From Ferdinandcohnia humi_A (GTDB lineage Bacteria > Bacillota > Bacilli > Bacillales > Bacillaceae_L): a DNA stretch of 64,000 nucleotides. Where the stretch lies: contig JBLKRX010000012.1 in NCBI GenBank assembly GCA_047608075.1, positions 1 to 64,000 of the forward strand, in the 5' to 3' direction. A model generated the notes under the pieces. The model saw nothing but the letters and a program-made list of their open reading frames with translations, did not search any database and was not told where the DNA came from. The position numbers were made by a program, and so were the translations under genes. Positions 18,551 to 26,903 of this stretch are shown one piece after another. Within the stretch, counting starts at the first letter, position 1, and the number at the start of each line of letters is the position of its first letter.

Positions 18551-21393
18551 CGCTGATCTCCTCCCTTACTTGTACGTAATGAATCCTCTATAATCCAAGC
18601 CTGCTCTTGCTTGTGAATATCTGGGTCCCCTGTTGCAGGGCTTGAACGTTTTGGTCGTCCTATATAATCTATCTTAATATCTTTCGCAACGACATCTGAC
18701 AGGTAAGACTGTACAACTGGCCATGCGCCCATATTCTTCGGCTCTTCCTGTACCCAGATGACTTCTTCGACATTTGGATAGTTTGATACTAGTTCTTTTA
18801 GTTCTTTCTTTGGAAACGGATATAATTGCTCTACTCTAACAATATGCAGAGATTCCGTTTTTTCCTTAGGAAGCTCAGCCGCTTCTGTAGCTAAATCAAT
18901 TGACACCTTACCGCTACATAGAAGTATTCTTGTAACCTTTTCAGATTGTTCACCCATTCCTGGCTGTTCAAGTAAAGGCTTGAAGCTTCCATTACTCAGC
19001 TCAGATGCAGATGAACCTGTTTGAGGATGACGTAGCAAGCTCTTTGGTGTCATAACAATAAGCGGTCTTGCTTCGTCTGTCTCTGAAAGTAACGCCTGTC
19101 TTCTTAGGAGATGGAAATACTGTGCAGCACTTGTTACATTCGCCACGATCCAGTTCTTTTCACCAGCTGAATTTAAGAAACGCTCAAGTCGTCCACTTGA
19201 ATGCTCCGGTCCTTGCCCCTCGTATCCATGTGGAAGTAGCATAACGATGCTTGATTTTTGTCCCCATTTTGCTCTACCAGATGAAATAAATTGGTCAATA
19301 ATTGGCTGTGCCACGTTCACAAAGTCTCCAAACTGTGCTTCCCAGAGAACTAATGCCTTAGGATTTTGAACACTATAACCATATTCAAAGCCTAATACAG
19401 CCGTTTCTGATAGAGGGCTATTATAAATAGAGAATGCTGCTTTTGCTTCAGGAATATTGTGTAAAGGTACGTATTTTTCATTTGTTTCATAATCATTTAA
19501 AACAACATGACGATGTGCAAACGTACCACGTTCACTATCTTGTCCTGTTAAACGAACCGTCGTTCCCTCAGATAAAATGGATGCAAAGGCAAGGGTTTCT
19601 GCTAACGCCCAATCCACTTTATTTCCTTCCTCGAATGCACTCTCACGTCTTTTTAAGATACGTTCAAGTTTTGGATAGACAGTAAGGGTATCTGGCCAGT
19701 TTAATAAGCCTTTATTTATTGATTGTAATAGCTCTTTCGGTACAGATGTGTTCACCTCAGGGATCACATCTGAAAGTGGCTTAGGTAGCTTTGATTTTTT
19801 TGACTTTTCTTCTTCTAAAAACTTGTCAAAGATATCTTGAAGACTTTGCAAGAAATCTTCACGTTTTTGATTTACTTCACTATCTGAAAGCAGATTTTGC
19901 TTAATTAAATCGTTTCCATACTTTTCAGCAATTGTTGGATGTGTTGCAATCAACTTGTACAAATTAGGCTGAGTAACGTTTGGATCATCCATTTCGTTAT
20001 GTCCAAAACGTCTATAACCAACTAAATCAATAAGGATATCCTTTTGGAATTCCTTTCTATACCGATATGCAAAGGTAATGGCAGCAAGACAGCTTTCCGG
20101 ATCGTCTGCATTCACACGAATAATTGGAATTTCATAGCCTTTTGCAAGGTCACTCGCAAATCTTGTAGAACGAGAGTCTGTATTATTCGTAGTGAAACCA
20201 ACTAGGTTATTTGCGATGATATGAACAGTACCGCCTGTTTCATACCCTTTTAATCTACTCAAATTCAATGTTTCTGCAACTACTCCCTCACCAGGAAATG
20301 CTGCATCACCGTGAATATGCACACTAAATGCTTTTTGTTTATTTTGCTCAGGATAACCTGCTTTGTTTGTTTTATCCTGTACCGCACGTGTAATTCCTTG
20401 GACTACAGGATTAACAAACTCTAAGTGACTTGGGTTATTGGCTAAGTTAATATGAGTGGTATGCTCCTTAGCACCTTGTACCTTGCGATCCGCTCCCAAA
20501 TGGTATTTAACATCGCCTGACCAACCATAGTTAATTCCTCTCGAACCTTCAGAAGGAACCAACTCCTTATTTGGAGAATGGTGGAATTCAGAGAAAATCA
20601 GTTCATATGGCTTGTGTAAAACATGTGCTAATACATTTAAACGACCACGGTGGGCCATACCAATCATGATATTATCTATACCGTCTTCACAGCCTTCTTG
20701 GATCAGCTTTTCTAGCATTGGAACTAACATATCAAGACCCTCGATTGAGAATCGTTTCTGACCAACAAATGTTTTGTGAAGGAACTTTTCAAAACCATCT
20801 ACTCGAATAAGACCCTCAAGTAATTCCTTTTTCTGAGCATCTGTAAGCTTTAGACCAACTCCACTAAGCTCAACATAATTAGTGAGCCATTTTCTTTCTT
20901 TTTCATCGTGAATATGCCCAAATTCAAACGCTATTGTTTGTGTATAAGTTGATTTTAAATATTGGTATGCATCCCAACCTGTTTGGATGGTTGAAGGTGC
21001 TTCTTCCCAAATAAAAGTTGCCGGAATCGCTTCCAAATCTTCTTTCGTAAGATTGTATGCTTCAAGCTCTAAGTAGCTTGTATCCGGTTTTGGTCTTACT
21101 CGAAGCGGATATATGTTTGCAGCTAAATGCCCATAAGTTCTTATGTTTTTTAATAATTTATTACCTGCAATTATCTTCTTAACCGTTTCTGCTGAAGTAC
21201 CTTGCTCACCCTGCGTTGGTTGCCCTAGTACTTGCTCATCTGTTGGTGGAGGACCTAGCTCTTCAAATAAAGCCTTCACTGAAGGGTCCACCGAGTTCGG
21301 GTCTACTTTATACTTTTCGTACATATCAAATACGTAACCCATATTAGGCCCATAAAAAGTTTCCCATACGTTTTTCCTTTGTTGATTATTCAT
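18547..21393 (-). CDS. odhA: 2-oxoglutarate dehydrogenase E1
   Basis: A 948-residue thiamine-diphosphate-dependent E1 subunit that decarboxylates 2-oxoglutarate. Features seen are IMIGMAHRGRLNVLAHVL, the ThDP-binding region HGDAAFPGEGVVAET, and QFGDFVNVAQPIIDQFISSG followed by LLPHGYEGQGPEHSSGRLERFL in the C-terminal half. Length is as in B. subtilis OdhA (about 944). GGAGG lies nine bases before the ATG. It is the first gene of the odhAB operon; no lpd gene follows, as is usual in Bacillus. Confidence 0.95.
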   Translation of the reverse strand: MNNQQRKNVWETFYGPNMGYVFDMYEKYKVDPNSVDPSVKALFEELGPPPTDEQVLGQPTQGEQGTSAETVKKIIAGNKLLKNIRTYGHLAANIYPLRVRPKPDTSYLELEAYNLTKEDLEAIPATFIWEEAPSTIQTGWDAYQYLKSTYTQTIAFEFGHIHDEKERKWLTNYVELSGVGLKLTDAQKKELLEGLIRVDGFEKFLHKTFVGQKRFSIEGLDMLVPMLEKLIQEGCEDGIDNIMIGMAHRGRLNVLAHVLHKPYELIFSEFHHSPNKELVPSEGSRGINYGWSGDVKYHLGADRKVQGAKEHTTHINLANNPSHLEFVNPVVQGITRAVQDKTNKAGYPEQNKQKAFSVHIHGDAAFPGEGVVAETLNLSRLKGYETGGTVHIIANNLVGFTTNNTDSRSTRFASDLAKGYEIPIIRVNADDPESCLAAITFAYRYRKEFQKDILIDLVGYRRFGHNEMDDPNVTQPNLYKLIATHPTIAEKYGNDLIKQNLLSDSEVNQKREDFLQSLQDIFDKFLEEEKSKKSKLPKPLSDVIPEVNTSVPKELLQSINKGLLNWPDTLTVYPKLERILKRRESAFEEGNKVDWALAETLAFASILSEGTTVRLTGQDSERGTFAHRHVVLNDYETNEKYVPLHNIPEAKAAFSIYNSPLSETAVLGFEYGYSVQNPKALVLWEAQFGDFVNVAQPIIDQFISSGRAKWGQKSSIVMLLPHGYEGQGPEHSSGRLERFLNSAGEKNWIVANVTSAAQYFHLLRRQALLSETDEARPLIVMTPKSLLRHPQTGSSASELSNGSFKPLLEQPGMGEQSEKVTRILLCSGKVSIDLATEAAELPKEKTESLHIVRVEQLYPFPKKELKELVSNYPNVEEVIWVQEEPKNMGAWPVVQSYLSDVVAKDIKIDYIGRPKRSSPATGDPDIHKQEQAWIIEDSLRTSKGGDQR

Positions 21394-22145
21394 TCGTAAA
21401 AGCCTCCATATTACTTGTAGTAATATTTTTTAGACAAAATTAGTATAAGAATACTCGGTTTATCAGCCGAGCCCAGTGGCGACAGCTTAAACAGTGGATT
21501 ATGCTCAGACATCTTATTACTATACCCATACTTCCTCATTTTTTACCATTTAACCCAAAAATTACTTTGATAAAAGTACGTAGGAATATATATAAATTAA
21601 GACATTATATCGCCATTATCCTTATCAAATATGTTATTCTTATCTTACGGAACAACTTAAAAATTTTCCTTGATATAAATCAAGTTTTACGAGAATTTTA
21701 ACTATTATCATATTTAAAAGGATGTTCAAAAAGTCACCATTTGATAAGTCTTCGAATCTCGGCGTGAGACATACCCAGTCAGAATGAATACCTGCTTGCG
21801 TCTACTAGATTATTCAATGAGCTAAATTCCTCAGCACAAGGCAGCGAAGAAGTAATTCAAATTAGACGCCTTGCTCCGGTCCTCAAGGCAGTCGTTTTCT
21901 CGCTTTGCGATTCGTCGACATTTTGAACACACGCTTAAAAATGTTTGAATAAGCTAAAGTAATCACTACTTTCGCATAATTCATTCATTGATTACTTAGG
22001 GCAAATAAGCCTTTTTGATATTCGTGTCCCGTCTATCTTCTATGCGTTAAATCAGTAAATGTATACAATCCACTCAATGAAGATAGAATTAACGTAAAGT
22101 ACAACAGGAGTCCGCATTAATTTTGGGCATTTGAAAGGAGTAAAA
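21394..22145. other. Intergenic region between odhA and the Crp/Fnr gene
   Basis: About 750 bases without a gene. The left part holds the odhA leader, with a TATACT-type -10 box on the minus strand near 21440. The middle holds a MITE-like element (21723-21929). The right part is the leader of the Crp/Fnr gene; no clear FNR-type palindrome was seen there. The open frame at 21501-21701 is AT-rich and has no ribosome site. Confidence 0.6.
21723..21929. repeat. MITE-like element (family B copy 1)
   Basis: A roughly 207-bp non-coding segment with terminal inverted repeats TGTTCAAAAAGTCA (left) and its near complement TCGACATTTTGAACA (right). The same termini bound a second element at 25849-26029. 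No open frame of note is inside. It could be a miniature inverted-repeat element or a conserved structured repeat of Bacillus. Confidence 0.65.
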
Positions 22146-22847
22146 GTGTTCTGTATGATTAGCAGTCCACATGATCCAAGCTATATTAGTCTGGTACCTA
22201 TTTTTCAAGGATTGAATGACGAGGAAATTGAGTTATTACAAACCGTTACTCATATAAAAAAAGTGAAAAAGGATGAAGTTATTTTTAGTGAGGGTGAACC
22301 GTCTGAAACGCTCTATATCATTATTCAAGGATTGATTAAAATTACAAAAGTTGCGGAGGATGGAAAGGAACAGATTGTCCGTTTGTTATTTCCCGATGAT
22401 TTTTTCGGCCAATCTGCTCTTCTTCAAACGGAAAATCACTACGCAAATGCAGTTGCCATCAATGAAACAGTAATCTACACAATCCAAAAGCAGGACTTTT
22501 TAAATACATTAGAACGAAATCATAAATTGGCACTACGTTTTATGCGCGCCTTACATGAAAGGATCTATCAAGCTGATGAATGGATGAGCTTACTAAGCCT
22601 GATGGAGGTCGAACAACGATTAGCTAGCGTATTGCTTCTCTTTAATGACCGGATGCAATCACAAAACGGAAGATTTACCCTTCCGATTTCAAAAAAGCTA
22701 TTAGCTGCTTTGATCGGAACCACACCTGAAACAATTAGCCGAAAGCTAGTTAAATTTGTATCAGAAAAGCTAATTTTGCTAAACGGCCAAAGAGATATTC
22801 ATATCCTTGATATGGATGGTTTAAAAAGGAAAGCCAAGGCCTATTAA
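22146..22847 (+). CDS. Crp/Fnr-family transcriptional regulator
   Basis: About 233 residues. An N-terminal cyclic-nucleotide-binding fold (FSEGEPSETLYIIIQGLIKI, DFFGQSALL) is followed by a long dimer helix and a C-terminal winged helix (LAALIGTTPETISRKLVKFVSEKLI). There is a single cysteine near the N-terminus, so it lacks the Fe-S cluster ligands of true FNR. A GTG start just after GGAG was preferred; an ATG three codons later is possible, and the TTG further up overlaps the ribosome site. Its ligand is unknown. A TGTGA-N6-TCACA site upstream of the DoxX gene is a candidate target. Confidence 0.8.
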   Translation: MFCMISSPHDPSYISLVPIFQGLNDEEIELLQTVTHIKKVKKDEVIFSEGEPSETLYIIIQGLIKITKVAEDGKEQIVRLLFPDDFFGQSALLQTENHYANAVAINETVIYTIQKQDFLNTLERNHKLALRFMRALHERIYQADEWMSLLSLMEVEQRLASVLLLFNDRMQSQNGRFTLPISKKLLAALIGTTPETISRKLVKFVSEKLILLNGQRDIHILDMDGLKRKAKAY

Positions 22848-22853
22848 CACCAC

Positions 22854-22911
22854 AAAAGAAGCACAAAAAGGATTGGAGTAACATTCAAAACTTTTTGTGC
22901 TTCTTTTTGTT
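22854..22911 (+). terminator. Terminator of the Crp/Fnr gene
   Basis: A 17-bp perfect stem (AAAAGAAGCACAAAAAG and complement) is followed by TTTTTG. Confidence 0.9.
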
Positions 22912-22920
22912 CCTCACATC

Positions 22921-22953
22921 AAAAACGCCCGGCCACTTTTTCGGGCCAGACGT
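22921..22953 (-). terminator. Terminator of the M23 peptidase gene
   Basis: On the minus strand, ACGTCTGGCC pairs with GGCCGGGCGT (two G-U pairs) and is followed by TTTTT. Confidence 0.8.
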
Positions 22954-22964
22954 CTATTCATGGT

Positions 22965-24242
22965 TTAATATGATACATATTGTAATGGGTTAACTGCATT
23001 TGAAGGCCCACCACTATACTGTGATGGACTATATGGTCCATCATAGATTTCAAAGTGTAGATGTGGTCCGGTTGAGTGTCCAGTATTACCCATATACCCA
23101 ATGACTTGGCCTTGTTCTACACGTTCATATTGCCCTACATGACGTGCCTGTAAGTGTGCATAAACAGTCGTCATTTGTCTTCCGTTAATATAGTGGGTAA
23201 TCATAATAACATTTCCATAACTGCTTTCAAGTCGAGAACGAGTAACCGTTCCACTTGCTGCTGCGACAACTGGAATATTTCCAGTACGACCCGCTTTACC
23301 AATATCAATACCGAAATGCATTTTACCCCAACGCATTCCAAAACCAGAGGTTAGAGGTCCGGTTGTTGGATTTACAAAGACACCATTGTTTACAGGTGGT
23401 GGTGCTGGAGTTTTACCAGCCGCTTCGTCACGCTTTCTTTGTTCCTCAAGTTCTTTTTGTCTCTTGTTCCAAGCAGCAATTTCGAGTTGAATTGCCTTTT
23501 CCTGAGCTGCTAGTAATTCTTCAACATCTTCAAGCGCTTCAAGAGCATCATGCATATTCTCTTCTTCTACTTCTAATTTAGCTAACACTTTATTTTGTTC
23601 AATAATTTGATTTTTCAACTGTCCTTCTAAGCTGTCTAGCTCCTTTAATTGTTTTTCTTGCTGGGCTAACAAATTCTTAACCTCTACTTTATTTTCCTCA
23701 AGTAGTGCAACATCAGCCTGGTGTTCTTTAATAATCTCTCGGTCTGCCTGTACAAAAGTAGATACAGCATTTACACGATTAATAAAGTCATTAAAGCTCT
23801 TCGCTCCAAACAAAACATCTAGGTAGCTAACCATACCTCCACTTTGCTGTAAAGTACGCATACGCTCCTTCAATAGCTCGTCCCGCTTTTTAATACGCTC
23901 CTCAAGGATTTTCATTTCCTCTTCGATACGTTTTATCTCTGCTGTCGTTTCTTGGATCTGAGCTCGTTTTGCCTCAATTTTACTCCTTGTATCTGCAACG
24001 GCTACATCGAGCCTCTTAATCTCATTTTTTACACCAGTTTGTTCTTCTTGGATCTCATTAATTTCTTGCTTTTTATCGGAAATCTCTGACTCTACGTCTG
24101 ATTTCTTATCTTGTACTTCCTTTTTTTCTTTCTCTAATTCGGCATTTTTCTGGATAGCTAATGCAGTGTTAGGCATAGATGATAGTAGACTCCCGAACCC
24201 TACCATTGTGCCAATCCCAATAATGAGAAGTTTTCTTTTCAA
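22965..24242 (-). CDS. Secreted murein hydrolase activator, coiled coil plus M23 peptidase
   Basis: About 425 residues: an N-terminal signal or anchor segment (LLIIGIGTMVGFGSLLSS), a long coiled coil from about 30 to 275 rich in E/K/Q, a Pro-rich linker (AAGKTPAPPPVNN) and a C-terminal LytM/M23 domain. Zinc-binding features are MHFGIDIG and GPHLHFEIYDG, with YAHLQ between them, so the metallopeptidase looks active. The layout is that of EnvC-type activators and Bacillus cell-wall endopeptidases working in division or elongation. A TTG start with AAGGAG at ten bases is preferred over the ATG eight codons upstream. Confidence 0.88.
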   Translation of the reverse strand: MKRKLLIIGIGTMVGFGSLLSSMPNTALAIQKNAELEKEKKEVQDKKSDVESEISDKKQEINEIQEEQTGVKNEIKRLDVAVADTRSKIEAKRAQIQETTAEIKRIEEEMKILEERIKKRDELLKERMRTLQQSGGMVSYLDVLFGAKSFNDFINRVNAVSTFVQADREIIKEHQADVALLEENKVEVKNLLAQQEKQLKELDSLEGQLKNQIIEQNKVLAKLEVEEENMHDALEALEDVEELLAAQEKAIQLEIAAWNKRQKELEEQRKRDEAAGKTPAPPPVNNGVFVNPTTGPLTSGFGMRWGKMHFGIDIGKAGRTGNIPVVAAASGTVTRSRLESSYGNVIMITHYINGRQMTTVYAHLQARHVGQYERVEQGQVIGYMGNTGHSTGPHLHFEIYDGPYSPSQYSGGPSNAVNPLQYVSY

Positions 24243-24738
24243 CTTGCAGCATCTCCTTCCTACCATTCTAGCAATCTATTACAACAAAACCCTGTAAAAA
24301 TAATGTCGTATGTATCAATTTTTGTTAGATTATCAGATATTTTGTATTATAACATAAAAAAATGGCTGCTAACTTCTGAGATTTATTACAAATATATTTC
24401 ATAGATGGTGTAAAATTCGTAGTCTATCAGGAAGTCATTGGTATTACTGAAGCTAGATGCTAGATTTTCAATCATTAAGAAGGCTGTGTCTCTTATAAAA
24501 TAATTTTCGACATGACTTATTTGAAAAAACCACTAGAGATGTTACGGTTCTGTTTACAAAAGGGCTGTTATCGTAAACTTTGTTATTTTTTCACTTTTAT
24601 TAACGGAAATACACTCGCTTTCCGCGGGCGATCCGTAAACCACCTATTCTTTGCTGCAGTGTCTCGCTTTTCCCACATAACTTTCCAAAAAAAAACACAC
24701 TAGAATCCGTAAAGAATTCAGTGTGCCTTAGGGCAAGC
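24243..24738. other. Intergenic region with a degenerate repeat
   Basis: There is no gene here. The segment 24610-24640 carries CACTCGCTTTCCGCGGGCG, a motif I associate with dispersed Bacillus extragenic repeats. A terminator for the next minus-strand gene sits at the right end (24687-24725). Confidence 0.5.
24687..24725 (-). terminator. Terminator of the 107-residue protein gene
   Basis: CACACTGAAT and its complement (one bulge), with eight T residues following on the minus strand. Confidence 0.8.
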
Positions 24739-25062
24739 CTATTTAGAAACAACTTTTAAGGAATGCTTCAATTCCTCTAGCTCTTTTACAAGCCGTTGGT
24801 TTTCTTGTTGGAGAAGCTCTATTTGCAATTTCGTTGTGTCCTCGAACAGTACCGCTCTATCATGAAGAAATAATTCTACCTCATACCACGCTTTTCCGTC
24901 TGAACTTTCTGCTACCGGAGATTTACGTACACTAGCACGAGGGTAGTTTTTTTGAATATATTGCACTTCCTCCTGTGATAGTCTTAATTCCCTGAAAGAT
25001 ACATCCTTGCTAAAAGACTCTAGTAAAAATTGTTCAAACGCTTCCACTTGGTTATGATTCAT
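24739..25062 (-). CDS. Conserved-looking hypothetical protein with C-terminal coiled coil
   Basis: About 107 residues, soluble, with a mixed N-terminal part (VEAFEQFLLESFSKDVSFRELRLS) and a C-terminal coiled coil (LQIELLQQENQRLVKELEEL). I do not recognise the family. The start MNHNQ is preferred because the upstream ATG lies in the GGAGG ribosome site itself. It follows the Asp/Glu racemase by 35 bases and is probably co-transcribed with it; the shared terminator supports this. Function unknown. Confidence 0.7.
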   Translation of the reverse strand: MNHNQVEAFEQFLLESFSKDVSFRELRLSQEEVQYIQKNYPRASVRKSPVAESSDGKAWYEVELFLHDRAVLFEDTTKLQIELLQQENQRLVKELEELKHSLKVVSK

Positions 25063-25097
25063 AGATTCCTCCATATTGGCCCGGTCTATTTTACAGC

Positions 25098-25814
25098 TTA
25101 TTTCATGGGCTTTACTTGTTTCCCTGATCTCACAATTGAACGCTCTACAAGCACATTCATTGCGTCTATACAGTAACCTGCAATCTCTTCACTTAATTTT
25201 ATGCAGGATAACTCTGTACATGCCAATATCACGCATTTACATTGTTCTTTTTCTACAAGTTGTTTTATAAGCTCCTCTAGTTTCCCTGGATCTACATCCA
25301 AATCACTTTTCACACCATTGTATATAATATCCATTACCTTCTCTTGGAGAGCTGCTTCAGGGGTATAAAGATTCAAATTATACTTTTCACTCACCTTTGC
25401 ATAAATACCACTTCGAATGGTTCCATTTGTCGCTAGGATTCCAACCTTGGTATGTTCTCCATATGTTTCATAAATTTCTTTTATGGTTTCTTCCACCATG
25501 TTGATAATAGGTATGCTTGTCATTTTTTGAAGCTCATCATAAAAATAATGTGAAGTATTACATGGTATTGCTATGTTTGCAACTCCTGCTGACTCAAGGA
25601 TGGAGAAATCCCTTTTTATTGCCTGCAGGAAATTGTCACCCGTGTTTGTTAATATTGCATTTGTTCTATCAGGAAGGGTCGCATGATTAAGGATGATCAT
25701 ATTAATATGTTCCTGGTCTTTGTGTGCATCCGTACGGTCTACGACCTTATCAAAGAATACAGATGTCGCCTTTGGTCCCATGCCACCAATAACCCCTAAA
25801 CTTTTTTGTTCCAT
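25098..25814 (-). CDS. Aspartate/glutamate racemase family protein
   Basis: About 238 residues. The Asp/Glu racemase fold is shown by LGVIGGMGPKAT at the N-terminus and by the two catalytic cysteines in IPCNTSHYF and ILACTELS. This class interconverts L- and D-aspartate (or glutamate) without a cofactor. The GGMGP motif favours aspartate racemase over MurI. The start MEQKS was chosen over a GTG three codons upstream. It is transcribed with the next small gene and lies downstream of an asparagine synthetase/ligase cluster, separated from it by a MITE-like element; a role in supplying D-Asp is inference. Confidence 0.85.
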   Translation of the reverse strand: MEQKSLGVIGGMGPKATSVFFDKVVDRTDAHKDQEHINMIILNHATLPDRTNAILTNTGDNFLQAIKRDFSILESAGVANIAIPCNTSHYFYDELQKMTSIPIINMVEETIKEIYETYGEHTKVGILATNGTIRSGIYAKVSEKYNLNLYTPEAALQEKVMDIIYNGVKSDLDVDPGKLEELIKQLVEKEQCKCVILACTELSCIKLSEEIAGYCIDAMNVLVERSIVRSGKQVKPMK

Positions 25815-25848
25815 TTTACACACCTAGTTTCGCCTTTACTCGTAATGC

Positions 25849-26029
25849 TTGTTCAAAAAATCAACGAATCAAAAAGCAAGATCTTCAAGGAAAAACAGCC
25901 TAGTTAAATCGAGACATAGTCAAGAACGCTTCCTTGAGTTTCAAATATACAATCATTATACTATGTAATCTTTTTTCCCTATAAAAATACGCTTACCTTC
26001 GTAATTTTACTAGATGACTTTTTGAACAA
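25849..26029. repeat. MITE-like element (family B copy 2)
   Basis: A 181-bp non-coding segment bounded by TTGTTCAAAAAATCA and its inverted near-copy TGACTTTTTGAACAA. It shares terminal sequence with 21723-21929 but differs in the interior. It separates the racemase gene from the upstream cluster. Confidence 0.7.
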
Positions 26030-26036
26030 CCTCTTC

Positions 26037-26825
26037 TTACTTTTTAATCATCATTGCATGACTTCCAAGTGCATAATAGCTTTCAAAAAAAACGCCAGCA
26101 TCATATGTCACTTGTCCTTTCAATGGGTCCATCACATGAACCTTATCACCTACATACCCATTTAATACTACGGAATGTAGATTTGTTGGAGCCGAAAAAT
26201 GCTGTCCGTTATCATGAAACTTCCAAGCATAAGTAAGCTTTGGTTCACTTAGGTCTAGCGTGACCCAAATAACAACTGGATTGCCTCGATCAATTTGCTT
26301 CATGATTTCTTCTCGAGAACTACCACTCATATCAACAGCAGTCATATTTGACTTTTCATGCTTAAAAAAAGAATTTGCTGCCGTGACAATGGGTGGTGCG
26401 TAAGAAAAAAAGCCACTTTTTTCTCTTGGATTACCTGCATACGCTTTATAGGGATCAGCCCCATATAATATGTTGTTCTTTTTTATAAATGGTTCTTTCG
26501 GTAAATAATTATCGGCCATATCTGTTTTAGAAACAGGATATCCATAAAAATGGAGGATGGAGGTTAATGAAGTGATTTCGCAGCCGTTGGGCAGTTCCGG
26601 TAATTGTAGAACTGTATCAACAGGAATAAGAACCTCCGTAATCCCATCCACCGTTTTCTTGTATTGATTAGATTCTCTTGTCGACATATGAAGTAATGCT
26701 GTTGCTTGTTCTTTTGATCCTGCGATTATGCCGCTAGCGATTCCCTTTAGCGCATCCACATTCCCAACTAGATAAATGACACATATTAAGTTTAAAAATA
26801 ATATGATACCTACTATTTTTTTCAC
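26037..26825 (-). CDS. C39-like cysteine peptidase, membrane-anchored or secreted
   Basis: About 262 residues with an N-terminal hydrophobic helix (KKIVGIILFLNLICVIYLVG) and a Peptidase_C39_2-type domain. The probable triad is Cys in LPNGCEITS, His in NLHSVVLNGY and Asp in HVMDPLKG. Such proteins are exported papain-like hydrolases or transglutaminase-like enzymes of unknown substrate. A GTG start is used; an ATG at 26882 adds 19 residues, and neither has a strong ribosome site. It follows the asparagine synthetase in the same direction, so it may belong to that cluster. Confidence 0.75.
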   Translation of the reverse strand: MKKIVGIILFLNLICVIYLVGNVDALKGIASGIIAGSKEQATALLHMSTRESNQYKKTVDGITEVLIPVDTVLQLPELPNGCEITSLTSILHFYGYPVSKTDMADNYLPKEPFIKKNNILYGADPYKAYAGNPREKSGFFSYAPPIVTAANSFFKHEKSNMTAVDMSGSSREEIMKQIDRGNPVVIWVTLDLSEPKLTYAWKFHDNGQHFSAPTNLHSVVLNGYVGDKVHVMDPLKGQVTYDAGVFFESYYALGSHAMMIKK

Positions 26826-26903
26826 TTTTATCTGCCCCTTTGGTAAGTAAATAGCTAGAGAAAGTGCTAGCATACAAATCATTATATGAGAAAAATACGT
26901 AAT

